23,909 nt of DNA from an uncultured Victivallales bacterium (GTDB lineage: Bacteria > Verrucomicrobiota > Lentisphaeria > Oligosphaerales > JAFGRS01). Made by a program: the position numbers and the translations under genes. The DNA lies in contig CAILKC010000254.1 of the NCBI GenBank assembly GCA_903834675.1, positions 1 through 23,909 on the forward strand, read 5' to 3'. Under the pieces are notes generated by a model, which worked only from the letters and a program-made list of their open reading frames with translations, made no database searches and had not been told where the DNA came from. Position 1 is the stretch's first letter, and each line of letters opens with the position of its first letter. Of the stretch, positions 1 to 8,800 are shown one piece after another.

Positions 1-344
1 CCATGGACTGTCGGTATGCCGCCCCGGCAGGGCTCAATCTCGTTTTGGATTCCATTCCCAGGGCGCTGCCCTGGGCTGAGGAATGGCCGCGCTTTCAGCG
101 CTCCGCGGCGTCTGGCATTCGCGACACGTCCCGCGGGAAGTCTCCCCCAAGAGTCAAGGGACCCGTTCTGCTCGCCGGACGTGGAGACGATCGAAACAGA
201 AACCCCTACGAAACTGACCTGCGCCCGACTTGACCTGTTTGGATACTGCTGCCGGCGGCCCTATGTTCTCGTAGGTACTAGGAGCGTCGAGAGGACGCGC
301 CGCCCATGTCTCCCATCATCGTCTGTCGGAAAAGGAGTCGCAGC
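1..344. other. Non-coding region upstream of the pseudopilin-like gene
   Basis: No convincing gene is present. Short open frames here have low-complexity, arginine- and proline-rich translations typical of GC-rich repeats. The first ~130 bases carry a hairpin-forming repeat (separate entry). The remaining ~200 bases must hold the promoter of the gene starting at 345, but I see no pair of -35 and -10 boxes with proper spacing; TTGACC occurs at about 230 without a matching -10. The 7-base arms CCTACGA (205-211) and TCGTAGG (269-275) are inverted copies, but far apart and possibly chance. Confidence 0.5.
52..86. repeat. REP-like palindromic element
   Basis: An interrupted palindrome: outer arms CCATTCC (52-58) and GGAATGG (80-86), inner arms CAGGGC (59-64) and GCCCTG (68-73) around a GCT loop, with six unpaired bases (74-79). 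A second small hairpin (GCGCT, TTC, AGCGC) follows at about 90-102. The composition and nested palindromes look like interspersed palindromic repeats of GC-rich PVC genomes. No second copy of this one is in the window, so its repeat status is inferred from structure alone. Confidence 0.45.
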
Positions 345-1034
345 ATGAGAAAGCCTCGCTCGGTCCGCCTCTTCACGCTGATCGAATTGCTGGTGGTGAT
401 CGCCATCATCGCGATTCTGGCAGCCATGCTGTTGCCGGCCCTGAGCAAAGCGCGGGCGAAGGCCAGACAAGCGAGCTGCCTGTCCAACCTGAAGCAGCTG
501 GGGGTGGCCAATTTCATGTATGTCCAGGAGTTCGATGGTCGGCTCGTGTATAGCTGGCAGGCAGCCGCTCCCCAGACCTGGGGGGATGGCGCTCTGAACG
601 TCTACTTCGGCGACAATGCAATCCGCCGTTGCCCCTCCGACTCCACGGATGGCTTCTGGTGTTACGGCTTGTACGGCTCACTCGCCGGCCAGCCCTTGGA
701 CAGCTACGTGCCCAAGCCCTCCGGCACAGCCCTGATGGCAGACAACACGGAACTCAGCAACTCGGGGTCTCTGGTCGCGACGCCGGTCTCGGCGTTCGTG
801 AGAGCTAGTCACGGCCACTGGGAGGTGAACTACTGTCGGCCCTACGGTGGCCCGGCTGGCGCTGCTAACACCTACACTCCCCCCACCGCTCCCAGTCGGC
901 CAATGAACCCGTGGGTGCATGAACCGAACGTGAACATCCTCTTCTGTGACGGTCACACGGAATCGCTGCCGTCGCAGAGGGCGTGGGGGCCATACAACTA
1001 CGGCGATACCAGCAACATCTGGGATAACCTCTGA
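345..1034 (+). CDS. Pseudopilin-like protein with N-terminal methylation motif and H-X9-DG domain
   Basis: A 229-residue protein of the type II secretion/type IV pilin-like class found in large paralogous sets in Lentisphaerota and Planctomycetota. Residues 10-24 carry [15 protein letters not shown], the prepilin cleavage/methylation motif and membrane helix, with the conserved Glu at 14 (position +5 of the mature protein). The next segment ([22 protein letters not shown]) is the usual pseudopilin continuation. Near the C-terminus H192 and D202-G203 form the H-X9-DG signature exactly. The residue before the cleavage site is Leu rather than Gly. I chose ATG 345 because AAAGGAG (331-337) lies 7 bases upstream; an in-frame ATG at 306 adds 13 residues without a ribosome site. 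It lies 78 bases before the SGNH-like hydrolase gene and may be co-transcribed. Its role in secretion or surface assembly is inferred; individual paralogues are uncharacterised. Confidence 0.9.
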   Translation: MRKPRSVRLFTLIELLVVIAIIAILAAMLLPALSKARAKARQASCLSNLKQLGVANFMYVQEFDGRLVYSWQAAAPQTWGDGALNVYFGDNAIRRCPSDSTDGFWCYGLYGSLAGQPLDSYVPKPSGTALMADNTELSNSGSLVATPVSAFVRASHGHWEVNYCRPYGGPAGAANTYTPPTAPSRPMNPWVHEPNVNILFCDGHTESLPSQRAWGPYNYGDTSNIWDNL

Positions 1035-1112
1035 GCAGCCGCGAAGAGATCGCCCCGCTCCGCCACCGCCTTGTCTGAGACTCCAGGCAAACGCTCACCT
1101 CTCAACCTCAGC

Positions 1113-3656
1113 ATGAGCTCAAACCATGGGCCGATGATCGCGCTGGCCGCCTGCGCCCTTGCCTTCCGGGCGGCGGCCGCGGACGGGCAGCCGGGCGTGG
1201 CCAGCCCGGCCGCCCCAGCGCTACCGACCAGCCCGCCGCTGAACCTGCTGCTCAACCCGGGCCTGGACTTTCACGCTTTCGAGAGCGCCCGGACGGGTAA
1301 GGCCACCGCTTTCCGCAGCGGGGAGATTCCCGGCTGGGATCAGAACGCTTACCGTGACGCGGAAGTCTACCGTGCCCCCCAGGTCCGGGAGTTCCGCCCG
1401 CTTTTCCCGGTTGACAACCTCGTCGTCATCCACCCGGGCAAGCGCCTCTCCCAGTTCGTTCTGCTGAGCGAGGCTGGCCTGGACCCTGGCGACCGCGTCA
1501 GCCTGTCGGTGTTCGGGCAGCAGTCGCAGCCAGGCGCTCTCAGGGCTGTCCTCAGCGCCATGCAGACCGACGGCGCGCCCGGGGACTGGAGCCCGGCCAC
1601 CTTTGGCCAGGACGACAAGCGTACGTTTGCTGCCTGTGTGCGGGGTGAGCTGACGCCTGTGCCCATCGGCAGCGCGCTCTCCGGTGCCAGCGGCGGCTTC
1701 GAGTTGAGACTCGAGAATGTGGAGATCAGCGGGATCCGCCCCGCCCAGCCCCTGCCCCTCGACCCGGCCGCACCCGAGAACCAGCGCCCTCACACCATCG
1801 GCCTGACCGTGGAGTTCGCCAATCTCGCCAACCGCGACCTCTGGATCTACTCCCCCTGCCTGGTCGGTGGCCCGGCCGCACGCAACCGCCTGCCTGCGGC
1901 GCGACCCCTGTCAAGCCTCTATCGGCACCTGCCACGGACGATGCAGAAACTCTGGCGCGGCGAGCCGCTGCACATCCTCCAGTTGGGCTACAGCTCCGAC
2001 CACGGCGATGCTAACCCGCCCCTCTACCTCTACGACGAAGACCCCCAGTCGCCGACCTTCAAGCAACCGCTCCAACGTGAGTTCGACGGGACCAAAGTCG
2101 GGCACCCGGAGTGGAACGACTACATCGTCTCGTGGAACCTCTACTTCTCGGCTTGGGGCCGGACACGCGCGGCCCTGCTGCGCCGATTCGACCTCCCCAT
2201 CAACCGGATCATGCACAACGTCATGGCCTGCGGCGGGTCGTTTGTCCGCGAAGCGCACTCTGGCTATGCGGACTACGCCGCGCTCGCACTTCCCCCGGGG
2301 TACGAGAACGGCCATCGTCCCGGCAAGACCTGGCAGGCGCTCTACCCCGAGGTCTGCAGCCGACCCGAGGGACCGGTCCCTGACCTCGTCACCCTCGGCT
2401 ATGGCAAGAACTGGACCTCCGACCCGGTCGACGAGATCGAGCAATACGAAGGCGCCATCCGCTGGTTCCAGCGGCACTATCCGAACGTCGAGTTCATCCT
2501 CTCGGTCAACGACTGGCGCGAGGGGTTTGTCGAGAACACCGCCGCGCTGAAGGAGTTGTCGCTGCGCTACCAGATCCCGTTCATCGACTTCGGCAAGGCC
2601 CTCCACCTGGCCTCGCGCCACGGGCCGCTGATCGCGCCGGTGCCGGGCGATGCGCATCCCCAAGCGTATGCCCATTACCTCTGGTCTCGGGAGCTCGAGC
2701 GCGCCTTCGCCGCGGTCGACCCTATCGAGCCGGGCAGCGCACAACTGCGCCTGCCTGAACGCCTCAGCCCCCATACCCTCGGCTGGGAAGGCGACATCCG
2801 CACCTACACCGCCCCGTGCCCCCGCCTGCGCCGGGATACCGGATTCATCCTGGACGACACCGTGGTCAACCTCTGGGCAACCTCCGCGGACCCCAAGGTG
2901 CAGGTCTGCGTTGACGGCCAGCCGAGGCCCAATAACCTCTGCACCCCGATGGCGCGACGCGATATCCGCAACTCGACCTTCGCCACCGGTCGGCTGACGC
3001 TGGGCGACCGCCATATCGTGGAGGTCACCGGTCCCGAGGCACGCCTGGTCGCCACCGACGCCAAGATCGTGCCAGACCGGCAGTGGATCGGCGTCGAAAG
3101 CCCGCGCTGGCAGCTGGCGGAGTTGCGGCCGCAGGCCTTCGAGTCCGACTGGGGCGCCCCCTACGGCACGCGGCAAGTCATGCTGCCCGCCGGCAAGTCG
3201 GTCACCCTGGCGGCCGTCGGCACCTTCTTCTCGGTCGCCTACGTGGACCGACCGGACGGCGGCACCCTGCAGGTGCAGGTGGACGGCAGAGACGCGCTCC
3301 GGCAGCCGACCCACACCGCCTTCCGCACCGCGACCGGCCAAGAGCTGTGGCTCGAGAATCGGCGCGGCATGGGCCCCCTCCCCTACGGCCTGCACACGCT
3401 ACAGGTTACGGCAAGCGACGGACCGCTGGCGCTGCTCGGCGTGTTCAGCTACGACACGCGCTCCAACCGCATGAATGAACGGATCCTGCGCGGCACCGCC
3501 GCCCCGGGCGAATCCATCTCCTTCTCGCCGCCATTCCGGGCCACCCCGCTGGTTTTCTGCACCGGCGCCCTAAGCGTGGCAACCGCCGACCTGACCCCCG
3601 ACACCGCGAAGTTCTCGGGGAGCGGAACCGGCAGCTACGAGATCGTGGGAGAGTAG
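1113..3656 (+). CDS. Secreted SGNH/GDSL-like hydrolase (putative carbohydrate esterase) with beta-sandwich domains
   Basis: An 847-residue protein with a hydrophobic N-terminal signal (IALAACALAF, likely cut near AAA-AD). Residues ~45-250 look like a beta-sandwich carbohydrate-binding module starting LLNPGLDF. The central part (~285-530) resembles an SGNH hydrolase: QLGYSSDHG (from ~290) in the block I position, LVTLGYGKN in the block III position, and GDAHPQAYAHYLW (from G512) in the block V position, supplying D513 and H515. The C-terminal third is beta-rich and may hold further binding domains. The Asp-His spacing is one residue shorter than the usual DxxH, and the nucleophile Ser (294 or 295) is not in a standard GDS, so catalysis is not certain. 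The start is uncertain: TTG 1071, ATG 1113 and ATG 1134 are in frame and none has a good ribosome site. ATG 1113 gives the most normal signal peptide. De-esterification of an extracellular glycan is inferred. Confidence 0.7.
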   Translation: MSSNHGPMIALAACALAFRAAAADGQPGVASPAAPALPTSPPLNLLLNPGLDFHAFESARTGKATAFRSGEIPGWDQNAYRDAEVYRAPQVREFRPLFPVDNLVVIHPGKRLSQFVLLSEAGLDPGDRVSLSVFGQQSQPGALRAVLSAMQTDGAPGDWSPATFGQDDKRTFAACVRGELTPVPIGSALSGASGGFELRLENVEISGIRPAQPLPLDPAAPENQRPHTIGLTVEFANLANRDLWIYSPCLVGGPAARNRLPAARPLSSLYRHLPRTMQKLWRGEPLHILQLGYSSDHGDANPPLYLYDEDPQSPTFKQPLQREFDGTKVGHPEWNDYIVSWNLYFSAWGRTRAALLRRFDLPINRIMHNVMACGGSFVREAHSGYADYAALALPPGYENGHRPGKTWQALYPEVCSRPEGPVPDLVTLGYGKNWTSDPVDEIEQYEGAIRWFQRHYPNVEFILSVNDWREGFVENTAALKELSLRYQIPFIDFGKALHLASRHGPLIAPVPGDAHPQAYAHYLWSRELERAFAAVDPIEPGSAQLRLPERLSPHTLGWEGDIRTYTAPCPRLRRDTGFILDDTVVNLWATSADPKVQVCVDGQPRPNNLCTPMARRDIRNSTFATGRLTLGDRHIVEVTGPEARLVATDAKIVPDRQWIGVESPRWQLAELRPQAFESDWGAPYGTRQVMLPAGKSVTLAAVGTFFSVAYVDRPDGGTLQVQVDGRDALRQPTHTAFRTATGQELWLENRRGMGPLPYGLHTLQVTASDGPLALLGVFSYDTRSNRMNERILRGTAAPGESISFSPPFRATPLVFCTGALSVATADLTPDTAKFSGSGTGSYEIVGE

Positions 3657-3658
3657 CA

Positions 3659-5137
3659 TCACGCCGGCGGCCGCGCGGCGCGCCAGCCTTCGTGGAGCAT
3701 CGCGCCGAGGCGTGCGCTCAGTTCAGCGTGCTCCGGACGAACGGCCAAGTTGACGTTCTCATTCGGGTCAGCCTCGTAGTCGTACAGTTCGGTAGCCTCG
3801 ATCGCACCGCCCTGGCGAATCCACTCGGTGTAGCGCTGACGTTCCGTGCGCATCGAGTACCCCATGATGGTCGCGCCCCGCGGATACTGGCTGAACGCGG
3901 CCCTCTTCCAGGGGCGCCCGGGATTCTGCACCAGCGGCGCCAAACTGCTGCCCTCGAGGTGCGGGGGCAGAGGCAGCCCGGCCAGGTCGCAGAGGGTGGG
4001 GTAGATGTCGACGAACTCGGTCAGCGCCCGACAGGTGGCCCCCGCCGTGGTCGCGCCCGGAACACGCAGCAGCAGCGGCGCCCGGGTGGCATATTCAAAG
4101 TTGGTGTGTTTGCACCAGAGCCCATGCTCGCCAAGGTGCCAGCCGTGGTCGCCCCAGACGATCACCAGCGTATCCCGATCTCGACCCAGCGCCTCGAGCC
4201 GACGCAACAGTCGGCCGATGTTGTGGTCGGTAAAGCTGGTGCAGGCGTGGTACCCGTGGATGAGCTTGCGTGCCAGATCGGCGGGTATCGGCGCGTCGCC
4301 GGCGGGCACCCCACGGTAGGCCCGCAGTTCGCTGGAGTTGTGCAGAGCGATCGGCGGACATCCCTCGGGGGCAAAGGGATTGCTGGCCAGTGAAAGAGCC
4401 GCCGGATCATAGAGGTCCCAGTAACGCTTCGGACAGTTGAACGGCAAATGCGGTTTCTGAAAGCCCGCCGCCAGAAAGAAGGGCTGATTCTGCGCCGACA
4501 GCCGGTCCAGCGTCTCCTCGGCGATCTCGGTCATGCGGCCATCGCTGTAGGCATGGTCCGGTACATCGCCGGCTTCGTACGGAAAACTGTAGGCGGCGTA
4601 CCCGGGCCGCGGGGTACCGTTGGCCTTCCGGGTCTCGACGATGCGGCTCACCCAATCGATATTGTCCTCCTCCACATAGCCCTTGCCGCCGTCGACCTTC
4701 AGGTACGGTTCACTCCACGAACGATCGTCGTTGAGCCCGCCGTGAAAGATCTTGCCGATGCCCGTGACGAAGTAACCATTGGCCTTGAAGTGCTCGGGCA
4801 GCGTCACGACCTCCGGGATGGTGCTGCGGAAGTGGGTCTCGAGGTCGTAGATCTGGGTGGAGTCGGGGCGCATGCCCGTGAGCAGACTGGTGCGGGAGGG
4901 CGAGCACACCGCCTGCTGGCAGTAGCTACGCGTGAACCGCAGGCCCGTGGCCGCCAGTTGGTCCAGATTCGGCGAGATCACCTGCGTCCGGCCGTAGCAG
5001 CCCAACTCGGGCCGCAGATCGTCTACCGCAATGAACAGCACATTGGGCCGCTTCCCCACGGGCTGGCCAGACAGGCGCCCGGCCAGAGCAGGCAGTGACA
5101 CCGCGGCGGCAGTCGTGAGGAATTCACGGCGAGTCAT
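3659..5137 (-). CDS. Tat-exported sulfatase, iduronate-2-sulfatase-like
   Basis: A 492-residue type I sulfatase. The N-terminus TRREFLTTAAAVSLPAL is a twin-arginine signal (RR at 3-4), implying folded export. NVLFIAVDDLRPELGCYG (from 32) gives metal ligands D39 and D40. CSPSRTSLLTG places C78 in the C-x-P-S-R motif that is oxidised to formylglycine, so a maturase (FGE or anSME) is needed from elsewhere in the genome. Further motifs are GKIFHGG, KPHLPF and VWGDHGWHLGEHGLW, the last supplying later metal and sulfate ligands. The DDLRPELGCYG/CSPSRTSLLTG combination is that of iduronate-2-sulfatase-like enzymes of PVC bacteria. ATG 5137 is preferred over TTG 5143, with GAGGG just upstream. It is the last gene of a leftward three-gene run, 12 bases after the small secreted protein. 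Its stop lies 2 bp from the stop of the convergent hydrolase gene. The exact sulfated sugar cannot be told from sequence. Confidence 0.93.
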   Translation of the reverse strand: MTRREFLTTAAAVSLPALAGRLSGQPVGKRPNVLFIAVDDLRPELGCYGRTQVISPNLDQLAATGLRFTRSYCQQAVCSPSRTSLLTGMRPDSTQIYDLETHFRSTIPEVVTLPEHFKANGYFVTGIGKIFHGGLNDDRSWSEPYLKVDGGKGYVEEDNIDWVSRIVETRKANGTPRPGYAAYSFPYEAGDVPDHAYSDGRMTEIAEETLDRLSAQNQPFFLAAGFQKPHLPFNCPKRYWDLYDPAALSLASNPFAPEGCPPIALHNSSELRAYRGVPAGDAPIPADLARKLIHGYHACTSFTDHNIGRLLRRLEALGRDRDTLVIVWGDHGWHLGEHGLWCKHTNFEYATRAPLLLRVPGATTAGATCRALTEFVDIYPTLCDLAGLPLPPHLEGSSLAPLVQNPGRPWKRAAFSQYPRGATIMGYSMRTERQRYTEWIRQGGAIEATELYDYEADPNENVNLAVRPEHAELSARLGAMLHEGWRAARPPA

Positions 5138-5149
5138 CCTCAATCCCTC

Positions 5150-5677
5150 TCACTTGTCGAAGTAGCTCTTGTGGTCGCCATCCAGCACGCGCCAGCGCCA
5201 AGGCTGTACCTCGACGAAACTCACATCCTTGGCCCTGAACTGCCCGCAGCAAAACTGCAGGCCAATCTCGAGCGTAATCGGGGCCGTGTGGCCCTTGGGA
5301 ACCGACACCTCCACCACCACGGGGGTCCACTGCGGGCGCTCCTGCGTGCCGAAGTTATTCACGGCCATGACCGCGTTCGTCGCCTGGTTGATGATCTTGA
5401 GTTTCGGGGAGGCGTAGGCAACCTCCTTGGCCTGGGTCATGCCTTGGGTGAGCGCCTGAACGGAGAAACGGAAGGTCCTGCCGGCAAGGGCCTCCCCCGG
5501 CAAGGTCAGCGTGGCGCGTCGGTAGCCGGTCGGATCACCGTCGAGGGACAGCACGCCATCGGCAAGGGTCACACCCTCAGAACAGGACCACGGCACGGCC
5601 GCAAACGAGACCGTCGGCAGGTCCAGCGCGCGGGCCGCCAGCGCCAGTGCGGTGCAGAAGATCAGAAGTCGCATCAT
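5150..5677 (-). CDS. Small secreted beta-rich protein of unknown function
   Basis: I do not recognise the family. The product is about 175 residues: MMRLLIFCTALALAARA is a classical signal peptide, followed by a beta-strand-rich mature part (ATLTLPGEALAGRTFRFSVQ, VVVEVSVPKGHTAPITLEIG) that reads like a single jelly-roll carbohydrate-binding module. It has a Cys pair near the end (QFCCGQF) and a polar C-terminus. The open frame extends upstream to 5848, but that part is Arg/Pro-rich and lacks a ribosome site. The double ATG at 5677/5674 has GAGG about 7 bases upstream and begins the signal peptide, so it is the better start. The gene lies between the GH141-like gene (148 bases upstream) and the sulfatase (12 bases downstream) on the same strand, suggesting a binding or accessory role on the same glycan (inference). 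Confidence 0.75.
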   Translation of the reverse strand: MMRLLIFCTALALAARALDLPTVSFAAVPWSCSEGVTLADGVLSLDGDPTGYRRATLTLPGEALAGRTFRFSVQALTQGMTQAKEVAYASPKLKIINQATNAVMAVNNFGTQERPQWTPVVVEVSVPKGHTAPITLEIGLQFCCGQFRAKDVSFVEVQPWRWRVLDGDHKSYFDK

Positions 5678-5825
5678 ACCGTGACCTCGTCGGCGCCACC
5701 ACTCACAGGCGCCGCAGCGTGGGAAGAGACAACGAGACCTGAGAGGCTCCTGCAACACCCTGGGCGGCTCTCGCGGGAACATACAACCCTGGCGCCGCGG
5801 CGGCCAACCCGCGACGCCCTCCCAC

Positions 5826-8800
5826 TCACTTCCCCGCCGCGGGCTCACCCTTGACCAGACAGCGCACCGTCACCGGCCGCCCGGCCGTGACCTTGAGCCG
5901 CTGCGTCATTCGCCCGTCATGCCAGGTCTTCACACAGCTGGCGCCCGCGGCCGCAACCGTGCCATCGCGAACCAGCAACGGCGCCCCGGCAGGCTCCCAA
6001 CCCGTGGGCATGCCCTTTGCCCCGACCTCCTCGAAGCCGCCGTTCAGCAGGTCGGCGCCGTCGACCTGGACGCTGTCGGTGTAGGTCCAGACTGGCACCA
6101 GCGCATTGTCCAGCGAACTGCGCATCCCGCGGCCCATCAGCATCAGCACCACAACCCCGTCTGCCTCGGGAGTAAAGGTGAAGCTGAACGGCGCCCAACG
6201 GTCAGCGGGCAGATCGCCGGTCGCCGCCGTCACCCGGCAGCCGACCGGGTTCTCCCAGGTGGCCACCTCGCAGCCCGCTACCGCCTTCATCAGCACCGGA
6301 ACCGCACTGCCCGACTTGCCCATCACGTGAATGTTCCCCTGCGAGGGCATCGAACTGCTGAGCGCAATGTTGCCAAACGGCTCCAGCCAGAGGACCCCGC
6401 CCCGCCGCACATCCCACGAGCCGCCCGGCGCCTTCTTCCAGGTGACCCAGTGGTCCCCATTGACCTTGCGCACCGCCAGGCTGAAGAGGAGGCGCGGGTT
6501 GCGCGTCTTGGGCGCCACGCCGATGGCCGCGAACGGGATGGCCAACTCCGCCGTCCAAGCGCCCGGCGCCACCAGCTTGCAGGCGTAGCGGACGCCCTTG
6601 AGCGCCGCCTCGACCTTCGCCTTGGGTGCCCCCGCCTCGTCACTGGTCTCGACCTGGCCATCGGTGTAGCCGCGCCAGATCAGAATCGGGCCGGGCGCAT
6701 CGCCCTCAACCACGCTCAACGCCACTTCGACCGCGTCGCTCTGACCCCAGGTGTGGCCCCCCACCACGTCGGCCTTCGGATCAACCAGGTTGTCGAAAAC
6801 CACGTACAGGGTCGTGTCATCCACCCCCATCCAGGCCGTGCTCGGTAACGCCGCTTTACTGCCGAGCGCCGTCCCCTCCAAAATCTCAGCCTGATAGGCC
6901 TCGCCGCTGTTCCACTCGGAGATGACCCCGTCGATGCCCACCGCGGCCGGCGCCCGACGCACCGTCACCACCGGCAGACCCAGCGGCATCCTCTTCTCCA
7001 ACTCGCGCCGCACCAGCCAGGCAGGCTTGAAATCCTTCGGCGGCGGCTCGGCCTGCACCGGCCAGGAACGCCGGGTGCCATCGTTCACCAGCCCGATGCG
7101 CTCGAACGGGATCGGCTCGAACCCCGTCTTCGCCAGCGCCGGCGCATTGGGCTTCAGGCGGAAATCCCCTTCGTACGGCGCGACGATGCCAGGGTCGCCA
7201 TCGTTCGGGCCATCCCAGTTGTTCTCGATCGTCGCCCACTCAGGCTTGACCTTACGGTCGACACGCTTGACTGCGCCGTTGATCGAAATGTTGCGCGTAA
7301 TGCCACACCACCAGGGCGCGCCGAGATCCGCGTCCGGCACCTTCAGCAGGTCGGCCATATGCGGGTACTTGGTGTAGGGCTCGCGGTCGTACGGGACGCT
7401 CTTGAGCCCGTTCAGCAGACCGTTGTTCGTCGAGAACCCGTGGCTGGCACGCCGGTCCCGTCCGGAAACCGTGCCGTCGGGGTTGCGCGTCCACTCCCAC
7501 CAGGCCAGCCCGCGCGTCTCCAGCTCGGCGCCGACCTGACAGTCGATGAAGAGATTGTTGTCCACCGTGTTGAACGGCCCACCGCAGATCGCCACCCCGT
7601 TCCCCGCCCGGAAGACCACATTGCCGCGGAAGGCGGTCCCCGCGACGCAGTCGTCGAGATGCACGGTCCGCACGTCCGTGGGGCTCCCCTCAAGGCTGTC
7701 GTTGATGTGATGGATGTAGTTGTAGCGAATCTCGTTACCGCGGAAAGTCCAGTTGTAGCCGGCGTAGAAAACCCCGCCCTCGGCCGTCTCGTAATGGCAC
7801 CAGTAGATGTCGTTGTACTCCATGATCAGGTCGTTGCCACCGTAGAACACAGCACTGTGCGGCGCGTGATGAATCAGGTTGTTCGCCAGGCGCATGCCGA
7901 CGCCGTTCATGTTGATCGGACTGGCGTGCGTACGCTTGACCCGGTTGGTCCAGTAGATGTGGTTGTTCACGACCTCGAAGCCGGCCGGTTCCAGGGTCTG
8001 GCGATCGCCGCCCGTCATGATCACACCGCTGTAGCCGACGTGATGAATATCGCAGCCCACCACCCGGTGGCCCTTACCGCCGATGAGCTGCACCGCATGG
8101 CGCCCGACGTTGCGGATTTCGCACGCCCGCAGGCACACATTCGCGCCGCCCTTGACCACCACCGCGTCCTGCCGGCCACCCTCGAACCCGATCCCGTCGA
8201 AGGTGATGTTCTCCGCCCGGTCAAACACCACCATCGGCTCCGGCAGGCCAGCCACCGCCACGCGGCAACTCCCAATGGACGCCGGCGGCCAGAAGTAGAG
8301 AATGCCCTTGCCCCGATCCACGTACCACTCCCCGGGCGTGTCGAGCTCTTCAATCAGATTGAACGCAAACCACCGATTCGCGCCCCAGGTGTCCAGACCG
8401 AAAGCGAGCGGCGTCTTCCAGGTGATCTCACGCTTGGCGGTGTCGATGGCGCCGGCCCGCACCACGTCGCAGACGTAGGCCCGCGCCCAGTAGCCCAGCA
8501 TCCACACACCCCGATCCAGATTCCAACGCGCCGGGCGCTCGCCAGCATAGCGAAACACCCCCGGCCGAAACCGCTTCTCGCTCTGCGCCACGTAGTCGCG
8601 CAGGCCGGAACCCGTGTCGACAATCTCCTCGAACTTCGCAAAACCCTCGTTCGGCCAGCGGGCACAGGTCATCCACTCGCCATTGCAGAGCACCTGCATG
8701 AGCAACGGATCCACGCCGGTGAAGCCGCTGAACTTGTCGGGCAGTTCCTTCACGTCTTCCGGAACCCCGACGGCCCGCAGGTCCGCCTGTACGACCTGCG

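Noticed and set aside
1911..3395. 494-codon minus-strand open frame opposite the SGNH-like gene
   Set aside because: No recognisable motif, and the plus strand has a continuous protein with signal peptide and hydrolase-like blocks.
5693..5714. GGCGCC-N10-GGCGCC hairpin between the GH141-like and small secreted genes
   Set aside because: Short self-complementary arms are common at this GC content and no T-run follows, so it is not a supported terminator.
5678..5848. 57-codon upstream extension of the small secreted protein
   Set aside because: It would bury the signal peptide and overlap the end of the GH141-like gene; the ATG pair at 5677/5674 fits better.
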